From the NCBI RefSeq assembly GCF_000319305.2, contig NZ_AMWJ02000004.1, positions 434,001 through 498,000 on the forward strand: DNA of 64,000 nt, given 5' to 3'. A program made the translations under genes and the position numbers. The notes under the pieces were generated by a model. The model saw nothing but the letters and a program-made list of their open reading frames with translations. It searched no databases and had not been told where the DNA came from. Shown piece after piece: positions 55,996-63,961 of the stretch. This stretch comes from Pseudomonas bharatica CSV86. GTDB lineage: Bacteria > Pseudomonadota > Gammaproteobacteria > Pseudomonadales > Pseudomonadaceae. Within the stretch, counting starts at the first letter, position 1; each line of letters opens with the position of its first letter.

Positions 55996-56336
55996 TTGCC
56001 CCGCCCATCGGGACTCGCATCTGGATCGTGGCTGGAGCCACCGACATGCGGCGGGGGTTCGATGGCCTGGCGGCCCTGGTGCAAACCCAACTTGAGGCGG
56101 ATCCGTTCTCCGGCCAGATCTTCGTGTTTCGGGGACGGCGCGGTGACCGGATCAAATTGCTGTGGTGGGATGGCGATGGCTTGTGCCTGTTCTGCAAGCG
56201 GCTTGAACAGGGGCGCTTCGTCTGGCCGCAAGCCACCAGCGGCAGCGTCTCCTTGACGACGGCACAACTCGCGATGCTGTTGGAGGGCATCGATTGGCGC
56301 CGACCGCTGCGCACCGCACCGGTACGAGCAGTCTGA
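55992..56336 (+). CDS. tnpB: IS66 accessory protein TnpB
   Basis: The 114-residue IS66 Orf2 protein carries the signatures GTRIWIVAGATDMRRGFDGL and FRGRRGDRIKLLWWDGDGLC. It is required for IS66 transposition together with TnpA and TnpC, and its biochemical role is unclear. It overlaps tnpA by 4 bp. Confidence 0.95.
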   Translation: MIAPPIGTRIWIVAGATDMRRGFDGLAALVQTQLEADPFSGQIFVFRGRRGDRIKLLWWDGDGLCLFCKRLEQGRFVWPQATSGSVSLTTAQLAMLLEGIDWRRPLRTAPVRAV

Positions 56337-56371
56337 TGTTCAACGCTTGAGAACACCAGTAACATCGCGCC

Positions 56372-57879
56372 ATGACTTGCGCGACCGACTTCCTTCCTGA
56401 CGACATCCAGGCCTTGAAAGCCTTGGTTACCGCCCAGCGCGGGGAAATCGAGCACCTGAAACTGATGATCGCCAAGCTGCGGCGCATGCAGTTCGGTCGG
56501 CGTTCCGAGCAACTCGATGGCATGCTCGACCAACTGCAACTGACGCTCGAAGAGTTGCAGGTCAGCCAGGCCGCATTGGCCTCGCCACCACCAGCCCAAT
56601 CGCGCCCACGTACACCCGTACGCCGCAAGCCATTGCCCGAGCATTTGCCCCGTGAAATCCACGTCCATCGACCCGATGCGCAGTGCCCAGGCTGTGGCGG
56701 CGAACTTCGTCATCTGGGCGATGACGTGGCCGAAGTTCTGGAGTACGTGCCGGCGCGCTTCAAGGTGATTCGCCACGTGCGGCCCAAGTTGGCCTGCCGC
56801 TGCTGTGACGGGATCGTGCAGGTGCCGGCCCCGAGCCGACCGATTTCCCGGGTCTTGCCGGGCCGGGATTGTTGGCCCATGTGCTGGTGTCCAAATACGT
56901 GGATCATCTGCCGCTGTATCGGCAGTCCGAAATCTATGCGCGTGAGGGCGTGTCCCTAGAGCGCTCGACCATGGCCGACTGGATCGGCGAAGCGAGCCGG
57001 CTCTTGCAGCCATTGGTCAGCCGGTTGCGACAGCACATCATGGCCGCCAACAAAGTCCACGCCGACGACACGCCGATCGCCGTGCTCGCCCCCGGCCAGG
57101 GTAAAACCAAGACCGGACGCTTGTGGACGTATGTGCGCGACGAGCGCCCCGCAGGTAGTAGCACGCCGCCGGCGGTCTGGTTTGCCTACTCGCCGGATCG
57201 CAAAGGCGAGCACCCCCGAGCCCATCTCCGGGGCTTCGCCGGGACGTTGCAAGCCGATGGCTATGCCGGTTTCGCGCAACTCTATGCCTCGGGCACGATT
57301 CACGAGGCGGCATGCTGGGCACATGCTCGACGCAAGTTTTTCGACCTGCACAAGGCACTGGCCTCGCCGATTGCGGCTGAGGCCCTGCAACGGATTGGCG
57401 CGCTATACGCCATCGAGGCGGAAATTCGCGGACAGCCGCCCGATCAACGACGCGCAGTGTGGCAGCGGCGAGCCAGCCCGCTGCTGGCGCACATGCACAT
57501 CTGGCTTAATCACACGCTGACGCAATTGCCGCCCAAATCGGCATTGAGCGGTGCGATCCACTATGCCCTCGCACGTTGGCAGGCGCTGACGCGCTACTGC
57601 GCGGATGGCCGCATTGAAATCGACAACAATGCCGCCGAACGGGCCCTGCGTGCAGTCGCCCTGGGTCGCAAGAATTTTCTGTTCGCCGGTTCCGACGCAG
57701 GCGGAGAAAGAGCGGCGGCGATCTACAGCCTGGTCGGTTCAGCCAAGCTCAACGCATTGAACCCACAGGCTTATTTGACGCACGTGCTGGAGCGCATCGC
57801 CGACTACCCAATCAATCAGCTCGACGACTTGCTGCCCTGGAATATTGCTCTGCCTACCCTAGAACATGAGGCCGCTTGA
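56372..57879 (+). CDS. tnpC: IS66 transposase TnpC, frameshifted
   Basis: This is the DDE transposase of the element. The first part carries the leucine-rich N-terminus and zinc-binding CPGCGGELRHLG. At the GGG run 56860-56862 one G is missing and the frame shifts. The second part opens LLAHVLVSKYVDHLPLYRQS and contains VHADDTPI, ADGYAGF and the C-terminal DNNAAERALRAVALGRKNF motif. Restored, it is about 502 residues. The uncorrected first frame stops at 56959. This is either a read error or a dead transposase. Confidence 0.88.
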
Positions 57880-57882
57880 CCC

Positions 57883-58461
57883 ATGCCCAACGTCACCCGT
57901 TTGCCCAAGCCGGCGAACGACCGTCTCCTGCAACTGCACATCGAACTGACGTGGATAAAACCCGCCATCTGGCGCCGGGTCGCCGTGCCCGAGCGCATCA
58001 CCCTGAGCAAACTGCACCAGGTTATTCAGGCGGTGATGGGCTGGAGTGACACCCATCTTCATGAGTTTGAAATCGCTGGCGAAAGCTACGGTATTCCCGA
58101 TCCCGACTGGGGCCCTCCGGTCGTTTCGGAACAGCGCAAGACGCTGACAAAGGTGCTGTATGGGTCGAAGGCGTTTCGTTACGTCTATGACTTTGGCGAC
58201 AACTGGGAGCACCGGATCAAGATCGAGCGGCTGTTGCCGGCCATTGCGTGCCCGCATGTGCTGTATTGCATCGACGGCGCCAATGCCAGCCCGCCGGAGG
58301 ATGTCGGCGGTGCACCGGGTTACGCGGATTTTCTGGACGCGCTTGCCGACCCCGAACATCCCGAATACTTGGACATGCTCGACTGGTACGGCGATACCTT
58401 CGATCCCACGGCATTTGACCGCGACGACATCAATCAGCGTCTGAAGCGGATTAAAGTCTGA
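57883..58461 (+). CDS. Plasmid pRiA4b ORF-3-like protein (IS66 passenger)
   Basis: The 192-residue protein has the family signature LQLHIELTWIKPAIWRRVAV followed by LHQVIQAVMGWSDTHLHEF and YVYDFGDNWEHRI. The function is unknown. It follows tnpC by 3 bp and ends 30 bp inside the right inverted repeat, so it belongs to the IS. Confidence 0.88.
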   Translation: MPNVTRLPKPANDRLLQLHIELTWIKPAIWRRVAVPERITLSKLHQVIQAVMGWSDTHLHEFEIAGESYGIPDPDWGPPVVSEQRKTLTKVLYGSKAFRYVYDFGDNWEHRIKIERLLPAIACPHVLYCIDGANASPPEDVGGAPGYADFLDALADPEHPEYLDMLDWYGDTFDPTAFDRDDINQRLKRIKV

Positions 58462-58695
58462 GGGTCAAGACGGTAGAGAGCGGACGCTTACGGGGAATTC
58501 ACTTGGCACGTATTCTTCAGTACCGGTGACGCCGATGACTGCGTGGATGACGTTGCGCTTGTCAGTGCGCCGTCGGATGTAGTCGTCCAGGTGAACCCTG
58601 AGTTTAGGATCAGGGACGCGGATAGCTGAGTCCCTCTGGGATTAGGCTGATTAGCAAGCGCGCTTCGGGCCTTATCAGCAGACACAAAAAATAAA

Positions 58696-58727
58696 GGATG
58701 TCCCACCCTCAGCGGAGCGGGACATCC
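58696..58727 (-). terminator. Terminator after the small membrane protein gene
   Basis: GGATGTCCC/GGGACATCC are perfect 9-bp arms. On the minus strand the stem is followed by TTTATTTTTTGTG. Confidence 0.85.
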
Positions 58728-58744
58728 GTTTCCACTGACGTCAG

Positions 58745-58921
58745 TCACTTGCTTGATGGTGCTGCCTGCAGTCGACAGAAGATCCAGCACGCCAGTACCA
58801 CCGCTATCAGCAGTGGTGGAAAGCGCACCATCATAATCACCAGCAGCAACATTGCCAGACAGCCAGCTAGGATGCCGGCAAAGACAAATACAGCTGCGAA
58901 GGTGCGTAGTAGTAGCTTCAT
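58745..58921 (-). CDS. Small membrane protein (58 aa)
   Basis: The short frame starting MKLLLRTFAAVFVFAGILAG encodes two hydrophobic segments (FAAVFVFAGILAGCLAMLLL and PPLLIAVVLACWIFC) with basic flanks. ATG 58921 follows GGAGACACG. It lies 9 bp downstream of radC in the same direction and ends just before a strong terminator, so the two probably share a transcript. The function is unknown. Confidence 0.7.
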   Translation of the reverse strand: MKLLLRTFAAVFVFAGILAGCLAMLLLVIMMVRFPPLLIAVVLACWIFCRLQAAPSSK

Positions 58922-58930
58922 CGTGTCTCC

Positions 58931-59428
58931 TTACAGACAGCCCTGTTCTGCCAATGATGTACAACCTTCATGCCCTACCACGATGTGGTCGAGCGTTCTG
59001 ACTCCGACCAGGCTCAGTGCGTCCTTCAGCTTGCTGGTCAAGATACGGTCGGCCTGGCTGGGCTCGGGATCACCTGAGGGGTGGTTGTGCACCAGGATCA
59101 TTGCGGCGGCGTTGTGCTCCAGTGCGATTTTCACGATCTCCCTGGGGTAGACACTGGCTCCGTCCAGGGTGCCGCGAAACACTTCCTCAAACGCAATCAC
59201 TCGGTGTTGGCTATCGAGCATGAGCAGGGCGAACACCTCATGCTCGTATCCGGCCAGCAGTGCCTGCAGGTGGCTGAACACTTCCTTTGGTGAGGTCAGT
59301 GCTCGCCCCCGGCGCAGCCGCAGATTCGCCAACTGCCGTGCCATCAGCATGATGTCGGTTTCCGTAACCGGTGACTCGACCAGATAGGTGCCGGTCGTGT
59401 CACTGGCTTTCAGCTTGTGCAGGCGCAT
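58931..59428 (-). CDS. radC: RadC/JAB-domain protein of mobile-element type
   Basis: The 165-residue protein has the JAMM metalloprotease-like motif: a Glu in the AFEEVFRG strand, then VHNHPSGDPEPSQAD. It lacks the N-terminal helix-hairpin-helix of chromosomal RadC, as usual for island-borne copies. The biochemical role is unsettled. I chose ATG 59428 (MRLHKLKASDTTGTYLVESP). The start overlaps the end of the recombination directionality factor-like gene by 29 bp. Confidence 0.92.
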   Translation of the reverse strand: MRLHKLKASDTTGTYLVESPVTETDIMLMARQLANLRLRRGRALTSPKEVFSHLQALLAGYEHEVFALLMLDSQHRVIAFEEVFRGTLDGASVYPREIVKIALEHNAAAMILVHNHPSGDPEPSQADRILTSKLKDALSLVGVRTLDHIVVGHEGCTSLAEQGCL

Positions 59429-60350
59429 GACGGCCTCCTTGGTCTTGATCAGTTGGCGAGTTTTGACGCGCAGCTTGTGCCTCAAGCTTTTCAGCCAGGC
59501 TGGGTTTGGTGGGATTGGGTGGAGAGGTAGTTGCTGCAGCCGGTGCTTCACCCTCGGTGTAGAACTCTTCCACGATGGCGCTGACATCCTCCTCGCTGTC
59601 CTCAAAGGCTCCGTTGCCGAAGCCACGCCGTGCTGCCTCATCCAAAGCCGCCTGATTGAAGCCAGTAGCCTGTCGCCGTGAATCGAGTTCAGTAGCCGTC
59701 ACCAGCGCCTCGGCCATATCCATGCCTCCGCGCACCGTCAGATCGGCGTAGAAGATCGGCGTGCCGTGGCTCTGCCGAGTCGACTTGCCACGCAGGCGCA
59801 GTTCCAGCGGCAGACAGGCCAGGCGGTTACCCGAGATGGCCTGGAAGTAATGCAGGCGAGCAGCCAGGGTGCGGATGCTGTTGAAACCCGTGGTGCGGAA
59901 CACAAAACTGCCCAGCGGATCTTCATCGCCAATGACCACGTTCAGTCGCCCATAGGGCTTGCAGGCACCGCCCTTGGCCAGTGGACAGGCATCCGGCGAA
60001 GGGCAGGGCAGCGACTGCATGCCGTCCTGAGTGACCCGCTTGCAGGTTTCACCATTGCCCACGCAGATTGGGCGTCCGGACTGTCGGTCGAACAGCGTGT
60101 AGTCCGCCCGGAAATTCAGCTCGGGCTCGTTGAACAGCAGCCGTACCGGAATGCTGCGCAGCTTGTCGTCCTTACCGTGGCGCAGCTCGTCGTTGAGCGG
60201 GTGCAGCAGCCAGCCGTCCTTGCCTTGCACCTGGGAAGTGATGGTGAACTGGTCATCCTTTTCCGGCAGCCGTTTACCGTTCTTCTCGATGACCTTGCCG
60301 ATTGAAATCCGCCCGAGCACCGGCGGAGTGATAGCCAGACCTTTGAGCAT
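59400..60350 (-). CDS. Recombination directionality factor-like protein
   Basis: The 316-residue protein has a cysteine cluster (CVGNGETC, LPCPSPDACPLAKGGACKPYG) that could bind zinc, and the LNVVIGDEDPLGSFVFRTTG core of the Gp3-like/RDF family found in integrative elements. The C-terminus is low-complexity (PAAATTSPPNPTKPSLAEKL). Despite the family name, a role in controlling this element's tyrosine integrase is not shown. ATG 60350 opens MLKGLAITPPVLGRISIGKV. Confidence 0.8.
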   Translation of the reverse strand: MLKGLAITPPVLGRISIGKVIEKNGKRLPEKDDQFTITSQVQGKDGWLLHPLNDELRHGKDDKLRSIPVRLLFNEPELNFRADYTLFDRQSGRPICVGNGETCKRVTQDGMQSLPCPSPDACPLAKGGACKPYGRLNVVIGDEDPLGSFVFRTTGFNSIRTLAARLHYFQAISGNRLACLPLELRLRGKSTRQSHGTPIFYADLTVRGGMDMAEALVTATELDSRRQATGFNQAALDEAARRGFGNGAFEDSEEDVSAIVEEFYTEGEAPAAATTSPPNPTKPSLAEKLEAQAARQNSPTDQDQGGRHAPAQAESQ

Positions 60351-60369
60351 GGTGAGTCTCCTGGAAGTG

Positions 60370-60412
60370 AAAAAAAAGGCCAGCCACGCAGCGCGACCTG
60401 CATGGACTGGCC
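60370..60412 (-). terminator. Terminator after the exonuclease gene
   Basis: GGCCAG and CTGGCC pair with an internal GCAG/CTGC helix. On the minus strand the stem is followed by eight T residues. Confidence 0.75.
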
Positions 60413-60444
60413 AAGGGGGAGGGAAGGGTTGGAGAAGTTGGGTT

Positions 60445-61449
60445 TCAGCCGACCAAGAAGCGCCGTGCACCCGGTTTCAGCAGCGGGTACTTGGCCTGCA
60501 GGTAGGGCTTGTCTTTGAGCAGTTGAGCGACATCGAGGCCGATGCTGTCCTTGGCCTTGCGCCAGCTGACATAGCCGCTGGAAAACTCTGCCCGACTGGC
60601 ATCGCCCATGGCCTGCTGCAGCATCTGCTTGAGCTCGGCCTCACGCTTTTCCTTGTCGGCAATCGACTGGCGAACGGCCTTCAGTTCAATGAAGGCTGCG
60701 GCCAGCCCGGCATGGCCACTAAAGTCGACGACCTGACCGTTGTCATCCGGATAGAGGCAGCGCAGGGCCGATTCAGCGGAAGCCGTGCCATCAGCCGGTG
60801 GCGGTGTGTCGGTTTCAACGTAGTGCCAGAACTTGCGCTCCAGCTCGACCAAGCGAGCGATCATCTGCTCATCCCGTTCGATGCGGTGGATCTCCAGTGT
60901 CTGACCACCCAGCAGTACCGCTACATCCGCCGCCTGCTTGCCGGTGACGGCGAGCTGGTGCATCACCTGCAACTGCACATACTCAGGCACGCCCTCTTTC
61001 CAGAGGCGTGCCCCGTTTATGCCGGCTGTCTTGCATTCGAGGATCTGCACGTCGTCAGCCCCGATCACCTCGCGGTCGATGTTGGCCAGCATCCAAGGCT
61101 GCTCCGGATTCGGGTGCTGCAGTACAGCATTGATGCGCCGTACTTTGTTCTTAGTGCGCTTGCTGTAGTGCCAGGCCACGATGGGCTCCAGGACGTTACC
61201 CCAGTACATCGGGCTTTCCTCATCGTGCGGATCAGCCTTGGGCATGCTGGCATCCCGTCCGGTTTTCTCCAGCCACAGCTCCAACTGCGATTTATAGGGA
61301 TTCAGTCCTACTGCTGCGGCAGCATCCGAGCTGCCAATGCCTTGCTTGCGGATCTGCAGCCAGTCCTCGCGGGGCAATTCCTTGGTGCTGATCAGACGTA
61401 GGGCAGGGCGGGGTTTGCTGGGGCTGCGATTCAATGAAGTGGCTTTCAT
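60445..61449 (-). CDS. YqaJ-like viral recombinase/exonuclease
   Basis: The 334-residue lambda-exonuclease-fold protein has GIGSSDAAAAVGLNPYKSQL, WGNVLEPIVA, the metal Asp in MLANIDREVIG and the E-x-K of QILECKTAG. It would resect double-strand ends for single-strand annealing or homologous recombination of element DNA. No beta-type annealing protein is seen beside it in this window. Two adjacent ATGs (61452 and 61449) lie behind GGAG; the second has the better spacing. Confidence 0.9.
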   Translation of the reverse strand: MKATSLNRSPSKPRPALRLISTKELPREDWLQIRKQGIGSSDAAAAVGLNPYKSQLELWLEKTGRDASMPKADPHDEESPMYWGNVLEPIVAWHYSKRTKNKVRRINAVLQHPNPEQPWMLANIDREVIGADDVQILECKTAGINGARLWKEGVPEYVQLQVMHQLAVTGKQAADVAVLLGGQTLEIHRIERDEQMIARLVELERKFWHYVETDTPPPADGTASAESALRCLYPDDNGQVVDFSGHAGLAAAFIELKAVRQSIADKEKREAELKQMLQQAMGDASRAEFSSGYVSWRKAKDSIGLDVAQLLKDKPYLQAKYPLLKPGARRFLVG

Positions 61450-61467
61450 CATGTTTCTCCTGCAGGC

Positions 61468-61508
61468 ATAAAAACGCCCAGCCAGCACAAGGCTGACCGG
61501 GCGTTTAT
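61468..61508. terminator. Hairpin between the exonuclease and vapBC
   Basis: AAACGCCC/GGGCGTTT with inner AGCC/GGCT forms a stem between the two divergent transcripts, flanked by T runs on the minus strand. It may block antisense read-through or attenuate the exonuclease gene. Confidence 0.65.
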
Positions 61509-61532
61509 GGTGGTAGGTGGATGGCTAGTTTG

Positions 61533-61571
61533 GGATATGCCGTTGACATATCCCGCTTGATTGGCACAATG
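61533..61571 (+). promoter_or_regulatory. vapBC promoter with overlapping palindrome
   Basis: The -35 TTGACA (61543-61548) and a -10-like ACAATG (61566-61571) are 17 bp apart. The palindrome GGATATG-N7-CATATCC (61533-61553) overlaps the -35. A further GGATAT half-site lies inverted near 61586. This is the expected layout for autorepression by a VapBC complex. Confidence 0.65.
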
Positions 61572-61605
61572 GGCTATACGCAAGGTATATCCCCAGGAGG
61601 TTTCC

Positions 61606-61836
61606 ATGGAGCAAGGTGCAGTTTTTCAGAGCAACCGCAGTCAGGCGGTGCGTTTGCCCAAGGCGGTTGCGCTGCCTGAGGATGTGAAGCGGGTGGATGT
61701 AGTGGTAGTTGGTCGAGCCCGAATCATCACGCCGGCAGGTGAGGCCTGGGACGTCTGGTTCGATGGCGAAGGTGTGACCGCTGACTACATGGCGGATCGC
61801 GAGCAGCCTGCAGATCAAGAGCGGGATGCGTTCTGA
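61606..61836 (+). CDS. vapB: VapB antitoxin
   Basis: The 76-residue protein has an AbrB/SpoVT-like N-terminus (AVFQSNRSQAVRLPKAVALP) that binds DNA as a dimer, and an acidic C-terminal tail (MADREQPADQERDAF) that would occupy the toxin active site. ATG 61606 follows AGGAGG by 5 bases. The stop overlaps the vapC start by one base. Confidence 0.93.
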   Translation: MEQGAVFQSNRSQAVRLPKAVALPEDVKRVDVVVVGRARIITPAGEAWDVWFDGEGVTADYMADREQPADQERDAF

Positions 61837-62240
61837 TGCTGAAGTACATGCTTGATACCAACATCTGCATTTTCACGATCAAGAATCGTCCTGAGCAGGT
61901 GCGGGAAGCCTTCAAGCGCCATTCAGGGCAGCTGAGCATCAGCACTGTCACCCTGATGGAGCTTATTTACGGCGCCGAGAAGTCCGCTAATCCCGAGCGT
62001 AATCTGGCGGACGTTGAAGGTTTTGCTGCGCGCCTGGAAGTACTGCCTTACGACGCTCAGGCAGCGGCTCATTCCGGGCAATTGCGAGCTGAGTTGGCTC
62101 GTATCGGCAAGCCTATTGGCCCGTATGATCAGATGATTGCAGGACACGCACGTGCCCAGGGACTGATTCTGGTCACGAATAATCTTCGTGAGTTCGAGCG
62201 AGTCCCAGGTTTGCGCGTCGAGGATTGGGTGAACGCCTGA
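61836..62240 (+). CDS. vapC: VapC PIN-domain ribonuclease toxin
   Basis: The 134-residue PIN nuclease has Asp7 in YMLDTNICIF, Glu42 in LMELIYGAEKS and Asp98 in IGPYDQMIAGHA. TNNLREFERV is a conserved end motif. VapC toxins of this type usually cut initiator tRNA. It is translationally coupled to vapB. The pair probably stabilises the island, which matters because the integrase is broken. Confidence 0.95.
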   Translation: MLKYMLDTNICIFTIKNRPEQVREAFKRHSGQLSISTVTLMELIYGAEKSANPERNLADVEGFAARLEVLPYDAQAAAHSGQLRAELARIGKPIGPYDQMIAGHARAQGLILVTNNLREFERVPGLRVEDWVNA

Positions 62241-62272
62241 TTAAGGGCGATCATTTAATGCAGAGCAGCTGA

Positions 62273-62309
62273 ACAACCCCTGATCACCCTTGTGGCGATC
62301 AGGGGTTGT
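62273..62309. terminator. Bidirectional terminator between vapC and the DUF932 gene
   Basis: ACAACCCCTGATC/GATCAGGGGTTGT are perfect 13-bp arms placed between convergent genes. Confidence 0.88.
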
Positions 62310-62326
62310 GTTTATGCCGCATCAGC

Positions 62327-63295
62327 TTAAGCGGCGAGCTGCAGCGCTGCGTCCAAGGCGCGTTGCTTGATCTGCGCGCCCTGGCCGAACCAGGCAGAGT
62401 CCAATCGATACTCAGTGCTGCGCGCCCGGCGTTCGTGATCGACGTACTCGGTCACGGCATTGAGCAGGCCCCAGGCGGTGCCGCGTGCCGAGTCCAGTTG
62501 GCTGCCGCGACCACGGCCTTCGTACAGTTCCTGCACTTTGCGCAGAGCGCGCTCGTTGGGCAGCTGTTCCGGCAAGGCTCCGGTCGGGCTGGTGTCGCAC
62601 ATCACGTTCATAAAGAAGCCCAGTGCCTCATGCCACTGCACCTTGCGTTCAGCCAGGTGGCGCATGCGGTACATGAAGTCGTCCCATTGCGAGACGGCGA
62701 TACCAAGCTGCTTCTTCACCAGATCGCCATCGAAGCGTGTGCTGTGCGGCACCTTGATCGCACGGCTGGTGCCGTCCAGGGCGATGGTCAACGTGTTGTT
62801 GCAGACTACGCGGATGGTGGTGGGCGTTGCCGTGGTGGCCAGAGTTCCGTCACAGGACGTGGCCAGCAGCAAATAGCCATTTACCTGATCATTGCCCTTG
62901 AGTGCAGCGCCCTGTCCGGTACGCGCCAGCGCCCAGAACTTGCGCCCGCCCTTGAGCACGCCAGCAGTTTCCAGCTCGTAACCGGAAACCTCGGTCAGAT
63001 CGCGGTAGAACTCCAGCACCTCACGAGGCTGGACGGTGTGATAACGCTGCGAGACCACTGACAGCGGTGCCTTGGTGTCCGAACGATAGAGCACTTTCTG
63101 TTCCTGGAATGAGTGGATCGCGCCCAGGTGGCCGATGGCATCCGACTTGAAGTGCACAGGGCTTTCCAGGATCTGCCAGTCCATCCCGGCTTCGTGTTGC
63201 CAGACTTCAATGGGCTGCTTCTGCGTGAGTTGGTTGCCCAGGCCGTGCCACGGGGTGGCGCCAGCGTAAGCCATGGTTTCGATGAGATGTGCCAT
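62327..63295 (-). CDS. DUF932 (phage/plasmid-like) protein
   Basis: The 322-residue protein belongs to the DUF932 family that is common on plasmids, phages and integrative elements. The family segments are ATPWHGLGNQL near the start, LSVVSQRYHTVQPREVLEF and TPTTIRVVCNNTLTIAL. The biochemical function is unknown. ATG 63295 (MAHLIETMAYAGATPWHGLG) follows AAGGAG at good spacing. Confidence 0.9.
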   Translation of the reverse strand: MAHLIETMAYAGATPWHGLGNQLTQKQPIEVWQHEAGMDWQILESPVHFKSDAIGHLGAIHSFQEQKVLYRSDTKAPLSVVSQRYHTVQPREVLEFYRDLTEVSGYELETAGVLKGGRKFWALARTGQGAALKGNDQVNGYLLLATSCDGTLATTATPTTIRVVCNNTLTIALDGTSRAIKVPHSTRFDGDLVKKQLGIAVSQWDDFMYRMRHLAERKVQWHEALGFFMNVMCDTSPTGALPEQLPNERALRKVQELYEGRGRGSQLDSARGTAWGLLNAVTEYVDHERRARSTEYRLDSAWFGQGAQIKQRALDAALQLAA

Positions 63296-63324
63296 TGGAA
63301 ACTCCTTGTCGGTACAAGCGACAG

Positions 63325-63367
63325 ACGGCATAAAGCCTGGCCCGCTATGGGCCAGGCTTTATGCCGT
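63325..63367 (-). terminator. Strong hairpin upstream of the DUF932 gene
   Basis: Perfect 19-bp arms (ACGGCATAAAGCCTGGCCC and its complement) flank a five-base loop. It terminates the preceding zinc-ribbon gene on the minus strand. Confidence 0.85.
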
Positions 63368-63418
63368 TCAAATATTCGATAGGGGAGGGGTTAGGCGGTG
63401 CAGCTGGGGTGTGTTGGA

Positions 63419-63751
63419 TCAGTAATCGTTTTGGGAGAAGGCCAGGCCACAGTGCTGGCACTCGAAGTTGTCGAGCACGCGAGAGTCTATTTCTTCGCCC
63501 ATTCGCGCCCCAGCCAGGCTGCCGGCGGTGCCGCCCGCCAGGCCTCCCAGGATCGCTCCAGCAAGGCCGCCCAAGGTAATTCCAATCGGCCCTGCGATTG
63601 CTCCCAGGGCTGCGCCGCTTTGAGCGCCCGACAAAGCGCCAGCGGCGCCGCTGGCTGTTCCACCAACAGCACCAACTACTCCGCCGAGTTTGCGAGCATG
63701 ATTACGCGCGACAATGCGCAGAGAACCGCAAGAAGGACAGCAAATAGTCAT
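63419..63751 (-). CDS. Zinc-ribbon protein with glycine-zipper core
   Basis: In this 110-residue protein a CPSC pair near residue 5 and a CQHC pair near residue 97 can form one zinc ribbon joining the two ends. Between them lies a Gly/Ala-rich stretch with small-residue spacing (GGLAGAILGGLAGGTAGSLA), typical of a glycine zipper that inserts in or associates with membranes. I know no function. It is followed by a strong terminator. Confidence 0.75.
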   Translation of the reverse strand: MTICCPSCGSLRIVARNHARKLGGVVGAVGGTASGAAGALSGAQSGAALGAIAGPIGITLGGLAGAILGGLAGGTAGSLAGARMGEEIDSRVLDNFECQHCGLAFSQNDY

Positions 63752-63898
63752 TTGTTCAGACTCCTGGGTAACTTGACGTCAAGGGAGTGCGGGCACTATC
63801 TGCCCGTGCTCACATGAGTAATAAAGGTCTGAATTTTTTTTGAATCGATTTCTGAGGAATATCCGGAAGGCTGGCTGACGCCTTAAAGGAGATATGGG

Positions 63899-63961
63899 AT
63901 GAGCAATAGTCCGAAGCGTTTGGGTGTCTGTTCTTTTTGTGACCAATTGGACGATTTGTGA
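63899..63961 (+). CDS. Very short reading frame with CxxC motif (20 aa)
   Basis: MSNSPKRLGVCSFCDQLDDL follows AAAGGAG at good spacing and ends at TGA. Beyond the TGA the same frame continues LICRDWFLVAG before a second stop at 63995-63997. The ribosome binding site and CxxC suggest a real small protein or a leader. The in-frame TGA could be a mutated or misread TGG. Confidence is low this close to the window edge. Confidence 0.35.
   Translation: MSNSPKRLGVCSFCDQLDDL

Larger units (their letters stand above)
55537..58491. mobile_element. IS66-family insertion sequence (2955 bp)
   Basis: The terminal inverted repeats GTAAGCGTCCGC and GCGGACGCTTAC are flanked by the 8-bp direct repeat GGGGAATT (55529-55536 and 58492-58499), the duplication size of IS66. 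The contents are tnpA, tnpB, tnpC (frameshifted) and a pRiA4b ORF-3-like passenger. Confidence 0.95.
55351..58629 (+). pseudogene. Small hypothetical gene interrupted by IS66-family element
   Basis: The 5' part (55351-55536) encodes MGFYIECYRGAEIEHAGKTS and runs to AQGE. The 3' part (58500-58629) continues FTWHVFFSTGDADDCVDDVA and ends ...FRIRDADS. Removing the 2955-bp IS and one copy of GGGGAATT restores an open frame of about 104 residues. I do not recognise the family. The gene follows the GIY-YIG gene by 140 bp with its own Shine-Dalgarno-like GGAG, so it could have been a fourth, small member of the defence cluster. The span includes the IS. Confidence 0.75.

Noticed and set aside
56845..56880. 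Programmed frameshift producing IS66 TnpC
   Set aside because: IS66 tnpC is a single frame in its family; the missing G in a GGG run fits error or mutation.
58488..58964. A 158-residue minus-strand frame across the radC-IS66 gap
   Set aside because: It runs through a terminator and out of frame with the membrane protein gene, with no start signal; it is a shadow frame.
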